From Sipunculus nudus (Eukaryota > Annelida > Sipuncula > Golfingiida > Sipunculidae), in contig CM049315.1 in assembly GCA_026874595.1 (NCBI GenBank), positions 60,076,889 through 60,140,888 on the forward strand: a DNA stretch of 64,000 nt, read 5' to 3'. Each line of letters begins with the position of its first letter. Positions within the stretch are counted from its first letter, which is position 1. This document shows, one piece after another, positions 29,601 through 41,600 of the stretch. Both the position numbers and the translations under genes were made by a program. The notes under the pieces are model-generated. The model had not been told where the DNA came from and made no database searches. It saw only the letters and a program-made list of their open reading frames with translations.

Positions 29601-32600
29601 ATATGCCATAGATCTTTTTCAAACTTTACTTTTGTATAGATATGAAGGAGGAAATGAAGCCTATTTAAAATGGTGTAATGATTTTTATCAGAAGTGTGAC
29701 CGTGACTTTGTATAGATCCATCTTTGGTGAAGATTATACAAAACATTAAATATCTCAAATGAGGCCAGACTGATTATTCTGAAAATGAGGTGGAGAGGTG
29801 ATATTGGATCACTTTGGTTTTGTGTTGCCACCTCCAACCCGTTTTCTACTTCTGTAGCATATACCCATCACTGCCACTTTACAATGAATAGATTTCTGCC
29901 AGGTTGTGCACATTCATAGATATTGTAAAGAATGAATCCTATTTAAACTGGGATCATGAGTGTGACCTTTACCTTTACTAACGCCATACTTGATTAAAAA
30001 CCACACAAAACATTAGATTTGTCAGTAGTCCTAGTCTGATGGAATTGTTCTGAAAACCATAATGACCAAAGAAGACTTTAGCTGCCACCTGCACTCCTCT
30101 CTCTCTCTCTGTTTTTGCCACATGCCTGCCCACCTCTGCTAATAAATTACAAGTGAGCAGTATTAAACTCAGAGTCAAACTAATAGACTGATTTCTAAAA
30201 TATAAAGTTTGCGTGTGCATAGATGTGTATGTTGGATAGCAGTATACATTGGATAAGACAGGTATCATGTCAAGATAGAGAGAAGGGGTTCTGTTCTTAA
30301 GTCTGGTAGTTGTAGTTGTATCAGTAGTTGTACCAGAATCAAGGGCTGTGTATGATTTGTACCTAAGTTGTCCTACACGCACCATGATCCAGTCAGGAGA
30401 GGGATTTCAGAGGGGGGCAAAGAGGAGCTGCTTTTTAATGTGAATTAAAGAGGGTAACATTAAAATGCCTTAAACATTAAATTTCACTAGATGTCTGCAA
30501 TAGCTTAGCTATCACAAGGGAAGCAACAATGTGTAGAGCCCAGGGATTTCTGTTTTAATGGAAAAACAGATGGGAAAGCGGAATTAGGGTTCAAAAACAG
30601 AATTCTTTAAATACATGGAATACAGTGGAAAGTAAATGAATACTGCAAATGAAGACATTTTTTGAAAATATACAGCAAAAATCTTCCTGACTGTGCCAAC
30701 CATTTTCCAACAGCAAAATTTATCAATTTCGGCTCATAACTGCTACAGTAAGTGCCAAGCCTTGATATTATGACCATGTCAAAACTGATGATATTGTCAG
30801 TGTCATGACATTCGATTTTGCAGTGGTGGCATGTAGTGGTAACCAGTAGAACCAAATTAAGAATTGTTCATGTTCACTCTTTTGAACCAGTAATCTTTTA
30901 CACAGCATAAAAGGAACAATTACTGCCAAGTAATGTGAAAATTCATGGGGTGTAAGAGACCCAGTTGTGGTCTTGCATAACCATATCAGTGAAGCAACCA
31001 TATCAAAACCTAGCGGGAAAGCATGATGATACTGCATGCCATTGTGTCTCTGAGGCAAAAAGACCAATAATATTAATCAACTGGTTTCATACATTTGAAA
31101 TACCGGTAATCACCAGTATGCAACTTAGAAGACAAAGTACTGGTATAGGTCACTATTTATCTAATTACAATGATGACCAACTGTTTGGCTGGTTCTGTGA
31201 CCACAAGGGCCATTTATCACTTATGTGAAGGACCCTTCATAAGTTCAGTTTTAAGTGTATATGATTAACAAACACATCAGTGACAGCTGTAGTTTTACAA
31301 TTTATTGCATTTAAACTATATTATAATGAACACTGAAGGTATCATTATCATCCAAAACCCCTATATCTAAATTAATCCAAAAAATTAATATATGACCCAA
31401 TAAAGTGTGCATTATTTTAAACCTGGTACTGTGATCTTTCTGATGGTATATATGTTTTTGCACTTTTCATTCATTTTCACATAATTATGTAACATTTTGT
31501 AAAAATTTGGATTTTTAAAAGAAACACTATTTTAAGCACTCAGTAACAGTATGCCACTTTTTTGTGGAATAATATTGAAATACATGACAGTATCTGAAAA
31601 ATGTTTTTTGGTTTTCCTCTACTTGTGTCTTTCTTGTTGTAAAATGAAATTTTTAAATTTTTATTGATCAAAATTTACAATTGCTGTCTTAGGGTAGACA
31701 GAAACATAAAAGAGGAAAAACAAAAAAAAATCTTTTTCAGGTATTGTCATGAAGTTTAATATAAGTCCACCAAAGAGTGACTTACTATAACTGGGTCCCT
31801 CAAATAGTGTACCTTTCAAAATCAAGTGAAAAAAAATATGTAAAAAATATGTAAACTAGAATACGGGTAGTCGACAAGCGACTACGTGTATCCGCCTAAA
31901 TCAGAGTGGAACGGGTGAAGTGAGGCATTGATTGAGTGGCAAGGGGAAATAGAGTGTTGCATATTAGCATGGATGTCTGCAGCCAAATTGTGTATGTAGG
32001 TTGCCCCCCCCCTACCACAAAATCCAGAAAGCCGTCCAAGTTGTATACATATGCAAAATTTAAGGCAGAAAAGTCAAACCACTACATGTATATGAGTGAT
32101 TTTAGCCCGTGGCAGACAAACAGATGGACGCTGAGCAAAAATGGTTGCAGGTGACGCCACCAGTTTTGCGTATGATAAAGAGCTATTTGAGAACTATATA
32201 CATGCAAAACTTTGGCCCAATCGGTCAAACGGTTCCCAAGATATGAGCTTGGATGTCTGCTGCATAAACTAGAATGCAGGTGGCACCACCTGTCATAAAA
32301 TCAAGAGAGCTGTCGGGGATGTATAAACCTGCAAAATTTTAGGCAAATATGTCAAACCACTGCTGAGATATGAGTGATTTTATCCCATGACAGACAAACA
32401 GACAGGAGCTGTGCAAAAATGGCTGCAGGTGCGCCACCAGTTTTGCATATGATGAAGAGCTATGTGAGATCTATACACATGCATAATTTTGGCCCAATCG
32501 GTCAAACGGTTCCCGAGATATGAGCTTGGATGTCTGCAGCGTAAACGTGAATGTAGGTGGCGCCACCTGTCATAAAATCAGAAAAGCTATCCAGGATGTA

Positions 32601-35600
32601 TACGCATGCCAAATTTCAGGTGAATTAGTCAAGTCACTGCAGAGATATGAAGGATTATAACCCAAGGCAGATGAACAGATGGACACTGTGCAAACATTGT
32701 TGCAGGTGGCGCCACCATTTTTTGTGAATGTTGTAAAGCTCTCCAAGGGCTACATTTGTGCAAAAAAATTTTCCTGATCGGTCAAACGGTTCCCGAGATA
32801 TGAGCTTGGATGTCTGCAGCGTAAACATGAATGTAGGTGGCGCCACCTGTGATAAAATCAGAAAAGCTATCCAGGATGTTTACGCATGCCGAATTTCAGG
32901 TGAATTAGTCTAGTCTCTGCAGAGATATGAGTGATTTTAACCCAAGGCAGACGAACAGATGGACACTGTGCAAACATGGTTGCAGGTGGCGCCACCATTT
33001 TTTGTGAATGTTGTAAAGCTCTCCAAGGGCTACATTTGTGCAAAAAAATTTTCCTGATCGGTCAAACGGTTCCCGAGATATGAGCTTGGATGTCTGCAGC
33101 GTAAACATGAATGTAGGTGGCACCACCTGTCATAAAATCAAGAGAGCTGTCGGGGATGTATAAACCTGCAAAATTTTAGGCAAATATGTCAAACCACTGC
33201 TGAAATATGAGTGATTTTATCCCATGGCAGACAAACAGACAGGAGCTGTGCAAAAATGGCTGCAGGTGCGCCACCAGTTTTGCATATGATGAAGAGCTAT
33301 GTGAGATCTATACACATGCAAAATTTTGGCCCAATCGGTCAAACGGTTCCCGAGATATGAGCTTGGATGTCTGCAGCGTAAACGTGAATGTAGGTGGCGC
33401 CACCTGTCATAAAATCAGAAAAGCTATCCAGGATGTATGCGCATGCCAAATTTCAGGTGAATTAGTCAAGTCACTGCAGAGATATGAAGGATTATAACCC
33501 AAGGCAGATGAACAGATGGACACTGTGCAAACATTGTTGCAGGTGGCGCTACCATTTTTTGTGAATGTTGTAAAGCTCTCCAAGGGCTACATTTGTGCAA
33601 AAAAATTTTCCTGATCGGTCAAACGGTTCCCGAGATATGAGCTTGGATGTCTGCAGCGTAAACATGAATGTAGGTGGCGCCACCTGTGATAAAATCAGAA
33701 AAGCTATCCAGGATGTTTACGCATGCCGAATTTCAGGTGAATTAGTCTAGTCTCTGCAGAGATATGAGTGATTTTAACCCAAGGCAGACGAACAGATGGA
33801 CACTGTGCAAACATGGTTGCAGGTGGCGCCACCATTTTTTGTGTATGTTATAAAGCTCTCCAAGGGCTACATTTGTGCAAAATAAATTTCCTGATCAGTC
33901 AAACAGTTCCCGAGATATGTGGGTTTATGTGTGGAAACAGACGCACAAACGGACGCAGAGCGCAGAGGAAAGGTCAGAGGTCAAAACAAAATCGGGGCGC
34001 AGCAGTTCACATGTGACCCGAACATAATCCCGGGTTTCGTAAAATTCCGCCCAGCGGTTACGGAGGAGCTCTCCGGACACCTACGCCGCCGCCGCCGCGG
34101 CGTGCAGCTGAAAACATAGTATCCGCAAAACTCTGTTTTGGCGGATACAATTATCAGAAAGATCACTTTATCAGGTGCAAATAATGTATACTTAATGGGG
34201 TTTAATATTAATGGTCCATGGAAACCTCTCCACCTAAGCCTCCCAGTTCCTTGGACCCACCGCCTGCCAGGAGTTTCACTAGCTGTCACACATGAGTGAC
34301 TTCCAGTTCTGATGTCATCTCACAGTATTGGATGATCTTTATGCTTAGTGGTCTGGTTATTTTAGTCTTCTTTTTTATATTCCAGAATTCATTTTGAAGC
34401 TGTATTTTAATTGTATCCCCAGACAAAGTCGGGGGATACTATGTTTTCCATCCGGTCCCGCCGCCCCCGCCGCCACCGCCGCCGCCGCCGCCGCATATAA
34501 ATCTTGTTGGCGCTATAACCCAAAAAATATTTCACAGAACTTTACCAAACTTGGTATATATATAGATATGGTTAAGAGGACGACGCCTATTTAAAATGAG
34601 GTCATGACCTTTACTAGGAGAGTGTCCTTGACCTTGAATAGGTCCAATTTTAGGGAAAATCACACAAATTCTTTAATATCTCAAGAAATCTTGCATAGGT
34701 TTATCCTAAAATCAAGTTGATGGAAGATCATGGATAGGGTTGTCATGTTCCAGATACTGGTGGCGCCACCTATTATTCTTTACTTGTTTTCATGCCGTTT
34801 AATACTCCCAAAATTGCCACCTTACAGTACTGTGAGCATTATAAGTCAAAAACTAATGGACAGATTTCTTTTATATTATGCATATACATAGGTATGGGTC
34901 ATGGGATGATGGTTATTTAAATTGGGGTCATGACCTTTCCTATGTTAGTGGCCTTGACCTTGAATATTGCCATATATGGTGAAAATCACACTCCTCTTAT
35001 GATATCTCCAGTGTTGATAGCCATATAGATTTCAAACATGACTTATATATGGCCCACCACTAAAGTAAGAACCCTATAGGTTCTAGGGTCATGAGGTCAA
35101 AGGTCAAGGTCACTGGACTGGCATTTTAAAATATACTGTGGATGCATTTTAAGCCAAACTTTCATCCCAGGTCTTCCATCTTGAATATATAGCTCACTTG
35201 CCAATAGTGGATGATCCATAGAAATTTTGGGGTCACAAGGTCAAAGGTCAAGGCCACAGGAGCTATCTGTCCAAAAATTAGTTTCTGGATGATAATTCCT
35301 TCTTTTATTGATGTTTGGATTTCAAACTTGACTTGTATTTGACCCATTGGAAAAGCAAGACCTGAATTGATTTTGGGGTCATGAGGTCAAAGGTCAAGGT
35401 CACAGGAAACCTCTTTAAAAAGGTTGTGGATGCAATTTCAGCCAAACACTTCATCTCAGATCTTTCATCTTGCACATATAGTTCACCTGCCAAGAGTGGA
35501 AGACCCCTATCAATTGTGAGGTCACAAGGTCAAAGGTGAAGGTCACAGGAGCCATCTGTCCAAAAATTAGTTTCTGGATGATAATTCCTGCTTTTATTGA

Positions 35601-38600
35601 TGTATGGATTTCAAACTTGACTTGTATATGTCCCATTGAAAAAGCAAGACCAAAATTGATTTTGGGGTCATGAGGTCAAAGGTCAAGGTCACAGGATACA
35701 TCTTTAAAAAGGTTGTGGATGCAATTTCAGCCAAAAAATTCATCTGAGATCTTTCATTTTGCACATATAGTTCACCTGCCAAGAGTGGAAGACCCCTATC
35801 AATTTTGAGGTCACAAGGTCAAAGGTGAAGGTCACAGGAGCCATCTGTCCAAAAATTAGTTTCTGGATGATAATTCCTTCTTTTATTGATGTATGGATTT
35901 CAAACTTGACTTGTATTTGACCCATTGGAAAAGCAAGACCCGAATTGATTTTGGGGTCATGAGGTCAAAGGTCAAGGTCACAGGAAACCTCTTTATAAAG
36001 CTTGTGGATGCAATTTCAGCCCAAAAATTCATCTGAGATCTTTCATCTTGCACATACAGTTCACCTGCCAAGAGTGGAAGACCCCTATCAATTTTGAGGT
36101 CACAAGGTCAAAGGTGAAGGTCACAGGAGCCATCTGTCCAAAAATTAGTTTCTGGATGATAATTCCTGCTTTTATTGATGTATGGATTTCAAACTTGACT
36201 TGTATATGTCCAATTGGAAAAGCAAGACCCAAATTGATTTTGGGGTCATGAGGTCAAAGGTCAAGGTCACAGGACACATCTTTAAAAAGATGTGGATGCA
36301 TTTTCAGCCAAACATTTCATCTCAGATCTTTCATCTTGCACATATAGTTCTCCTGCCAAGAGAGGAAGAACACTATCAATTGTGAGGTCACAAGGTCAAA
36401 GGTGAAGGTCACAGGAGCCACCTGTCAAAAAAAATTAGTTTCTGGATGATAATTCCTGCTTTATTGATGTATAGATTTCAAACTTGACTTGCATATGTCC
36501 CATTGGAAAAGCAAGACCCAAATTGATTTTGGGGTCATGAGGTCAAAGGTCAAGGTCACAGGACACATCTTTAAAACAATCAAGATCACAGGACCAACAT
36601 CTTCAACAAGACTGTGGATTGTGAGATGGAAGAAACAATAAATATGCCAAGTGTCAGTATATGCTGCCAAAATTGGGGGGCTGTTCTTAAAGGGGGGGGG
36701 GGCCTCCTATGTCTGGGGATACTCTGGCACCTGCCGTGCCAAGAAATGTCTAGTTATTAATTATTCTTGAATTTTTCAGGTGTTAAGGTTCTCTAACATT
36801 GCAGTGGTTAAAGTATCAGCCATGACAGAGCTCATACAGAGGGCCTTGGATAATGACACCAAAGCCAGGTGGGTAGCAAAAGTTAAATATGCCAGTTCTA
36901 ATGCACTGAGCCTGAGACTTAAATTTATTCATTGTCTCAGTCTCTCACTCTCTTGCATTTCACTCTCTCATGCCACAGGACTTCAGTCTCATGCATTCCG
37001 ACATATGACAACCATACCCATATTTTTCATTCAACGAAGCTTTAAACTTGTTTGCTTAAATATAATCATGAAAATTTGCTCATGTGATATTTTGTCCATG
37101 TCTTTGTCAGCTTATATGGGTATGTGGTTATTACATGAATATTATCAAAACAGTTTCCTTTACTTCCTTTTTAAATGATACTGTTTTTCTGGCTTGTTTG
37201 ATCAGCCAGGCAGACTTATGAAATGCTTACACTGCCCTTTTCCTCCTGTGTATAATTTGGGACATGATTTTACACTTGGCCATCAGTAATGAGTCAACTC
37301 AGTCTGATGAAGTTTGACAATTTAAGTGGACAAAACTGTTACAACAAGTAGGTTCTTTGTGGTAAAGTGTGAGTACTGTTTCAGCATTCATCTAATCCTG
37401 CCATTTTGCAAGATTTACCTGAATCATTGTTATAACAGAAATTAAATTTATGCTTGTTACCTAGTGACACTTTGTAACACTAATTTGATTTGCTTTATGT
37501 AGAATTCACTATTACAAGTGCAAGTTAACGTATACAAATAACAAATGAGAATTACACTTGACATCAATTCAAATAAGCTGAAGTTGCAAAATTCGTAAAA
37601 AAAAAAAAAAATCAATCAAGATTTGCATACAGGTACATATGACATGATATGTGTGTGTAAGATATACCATTAACTCATAAATAGAGTCTTAGAGACTGCA
37701 CCCTGCTTGGTTCACCTGGGTAGGGAGTTTCAACTACAGCGGTGCCTGTCAGTGTGAACCAGTAAACAAAGCACATGATAAAAGACATATCCCTAAATAT
37801 ATTACATGGGTGTTACAAGGAATGGGTAGAGGTTTGATGTGTCACTACATCTTTACTTAATCAGAGCTGCTGGAGAGAGGTTTGGGTTTGCTGCATCTGT
37901 AGATGTTACCAAGGTTACAGTGACCCAGGCCAACTCAGAAACCATAGATACAGTGAATGTTGACAACAATGAGGACAGGGAGACTGAGGAGAGCATGGAA
38001 GAAGATGAGGAAGATGAGATGTATCCTTATCATCAACTTAACTCAGTTTACTTCTCTGTTTTGTGCTGATTGACTTTCTCTCTCACTGACTAAAATATGA
38101 TTAAACAAAATTGAATGATAGCCATAAATGGAATATTATTTTACAGTCTTTTCATATATATTGGTTATATATACATCAACATTTATATCAAATATTGTTA
38201 TCCTGGAAATCAGTGCTGGAAAAAATTAATGTATTTTTAAAGTCCTTTTTTTTTTTGGTTAATTTATTTTTTTGTTATATGTGGCCCGCCAGAGACCATA
38301 AGGATGGTCCATGGTGTCCTCAGGGAGAAAAGTTTACCCACCTCTAAATCATACTGCCATAAGAAGAGTATCATCAGCATCAACTTTATAGATTTTCATA
38401 AAATATGTTAAACGATTGTTTATCTCTACTAATATACCCACACCAATATACCATATATATTAATGCTCTCCCATTACTTCATTTCAGACTGCTTTTGTTC
38501 AATGTTTAAGTTAACCATTAAGCTATCATCAATATTTTGCCATTTTAGATGTCTGATTTTTAGGAGAGGAGAAGTTTTCTTCAAATATGACAGTTAATAT

Positions 38601-41600
38601 GCAGTGTGATCATAAGTATAAAATTACCAGCTTGTTTATTTTCTTGCAGTAAGAACCTAGCATTTTGTCCATATTATCATTGCATTTTGATTATATAGGT
38701 GTTAAGTTAGTAGAGTTTACAAAAGTTTACCTGCAGTAAATATGCATATATCATATTGACCTTAATATATCTCAGTGGAAGCACTTCTGATGTGAAGATA
38801 CTGGTAAGTAAATAATGTATTGTGCTATTGTTAATATTTGTTTATACTGTATTTTTTTTAATATGAGATTGAATTTCAGCCTTTGTCTGTCTCCTAACTG
38901 GTTATAAGTGTGGTGTCCTGTGTTAGTGTTTGAGCAAGAAACCTGAAATTTTGCTGGTTCATCAGAGGCATTTATCCTTGTAACCTGAAAATTTGATCAT
39001 GTGTCTTTTTAACTGTTCACTACAGGAAAAAAATGAGAAGAACACAGCCTGTTGCATATGTCTATAATATCATCATATTGTTGGCCTATACCTCCCTGAT
39101 TTACTGTGTTTAATTTTAGTAATTTTTTTTTTAAAATATATAAATACTAATATGCAGACCTAAAAGTGTCCATTAAATGGTAGGACTTGACTGAAGTATT
39201 CCACTGAATAAATATCACCCCCCCCCCCACCCACCCAAGCTGAGCATATGTGACCATTGGCCTTTTTTTCCATGTGTGAGAGCACAGATTTACATGTGAC
39301 ATGCATGATGTTTTCAGGCACCAGGTACAGGGCAGATAGGAGAGGGAGGCCCCAGTACCTGGGAAACTGATGAAGAGGCAGCCACAGAGATTATGGTGGA
39401 ACAGAGGCTGCAGCAGCTCAGAGCACAAGATAACGAGGAGGAGCCAATCCTCATCAGCACAGGTAAATACTTACTATTGAGGAGTCCATCCTCATCAGCA
39501 CTGGTAGATACAAAAGAGGAATCCATCCTCATCAGCACAGGTAAATACTTACTATTGAGGAATCCATCCTCATCAGCACTGGTAGATACAAAAGAGGAAT
39601 CCATCCTCATCAGCACAGGAATATACAAATGAGGAATCTATCCTCATCAGCAAAGGTAAATACCAATGAGGAATCCATCCTTATCAGCACAGATAAATTC
39701 CAATGAGGAATCCATCCTCATCAGCACAGGTAAAATACAAATGAGGAATCCATCTGCATCAGCACAGGTAAATACCCATGAGGAATCCATCTGCATCAGC
39801 ACAGATAAATACCAGTGAGGATCCATCCTCATCATCAGCACAGGTAGATATCAATGAGGAATCCATCCTTATCAGGACAGAAAAATACAAGAGGAATTTT
39901 TCATCAGCAGCACAGAAAAATACAAGACTCATCAGCACAAAGCATGCTAAATGCATTTTGAATCAATAGGTTTAGCAGATGGTGTTCTGTATCATCAACT
40001 AGAGAAGACTGTGTTATGTATCATCAGGTAGTACAGACTTTACAAATCATAAGATATTATGGACTGTGTTACGTATCATCAGGTAGTAGACATCTGGTAA
40101 TACAGACTTTATAAAACAAAAAATATTATAGACTGTGTTATGTATCATCAGGTAGTAGACATCAGATAATACAGACTTTATAAATCATAAGATATTATGG
40201 ACTGTGTTCTGTATCATCAGGTATTAGACAGCAGGTAGTACAGACTTTATAAATAATAAGATATAATGGACTGTGTTATGTATCATCATTTAGTGCACAT
40301 CAGGTAGTACAGACTCTATAAACCTTAAGATACCAGGACTGTGTTCTGTATCATCAGCTAGCAGACATCAGGTAGTACCGACTTTACAAATCATAAGATA
40401 TTATGGACTGTGTTATGTATCATCAGGTATAAGACAGTAGGTAGTACAGACTTTATAAATAATAAGATATTATGGACTGTGTTATGTATCATCATTTAGT
40501 GTACATCAGGTAGTACAGACTCTATAAACCTTAAGATACCAGGACTGTGTTCTGTATCATCAGCTAGCAGACATCAGGTAGTACAGACTTTACAAATCAT
40601 AAGATATTATGGACTGTGTTATGTATCATCAGGTAGTAGACATCAAGTAGTACAGACTTTATAAAACAAAAAATATTATGGACTGTGTTCTGTATCATCA
40701 GGATGTGTAGACTGTGTATTGCATCAGCAGTTAGTATAGACTGTGTTTTTGTATTATCGGGGGATCTGAGCATTTTATCATCAAGAAGTACAGACTATGT
40801 TTGTATTATCAGGGAGTACTGGTGGCAGTGACAGTGAAGAAGACGATGTGGTCATCTTGGACCAAGAAGATTTTGGTTTCACTAAAAGGTAAAACAAATG
40901 TTAATATCAGAGTGGCCAGGTTAATGTGGTGACTTGCTGGTGAGGGGGTGATTTCATGTAAATATGACATGTGCATTTAAAAAAGACGGGAAAAGAAAGA
41001 TGGTGGTTTGTTTACTGAAAGTAATTAAATATAAAGATCAGGAATGCCTACATGTACCTCCACCAAGGTCCCAATCAGACTTACACACCTCCAAAGTTGG
41101 ATCACAGGTTGGTAAGCTCCAGAACTGGTACAGAGGCAGTCCCCAAAACCAATGAATGGTCCTAGCCCTCAGGCAGGACATAAATTGCATCCACACCAGC
41201 ACAGGTAAATACTAATAAGGAATCCATCCTCTGCACCACCTGTATTTTCAAACAGGACAGAAAATTCTCTGCAAATAAGAAGGATGATTTTATGATCCAG
41301 ATAACCTCTAAAATTCAATAAACTGTTCCTTGGATGTTACCTAAACCCTTAAGAAAATTCTTTCAAAATCTGTTCATAATTTAGTACCAGTAGTCAGCTG
41401 AGCTTTAGTGGTGGCCTTTTTTAGTGAACCTGTGAGCTTATGCTATGGCATGACATAGTCTGTACCTTAACCCATACTATCAACAAACCAGCAGGAGCTA
41501 GCATCACCAAATCTGTGGCAGACTGCCAACTGTATCAGATTATGCAACAGATCAAGAGTTTACTAAGTGTGTCCAGGTACAGGTTAATAGTTCATTCAGT

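Noticed and set aside
31856-34151. CRISPR-like appearance of regularly spaced identical boxes
   Set aside because: The spacers are themselves repeated and the context is eukaryotic intron; this is a tandem-cored mobile element.
35162-36670. Series of similar 60-70 codon frames on the - strand (MGQIQVKFEIHTSI.. type)
   Set aside because: They repeat at 289 bp and come from the tandem core of element B2; they are not a peptide gene cluster.
39463-39632. In-frame extension of exon 12 as the normal coding sequence
   Set aside because: It runs to a stop only through minisatellite units and skips conserved exons 13-14; kept as a possible alternative isoform rather than the main model.
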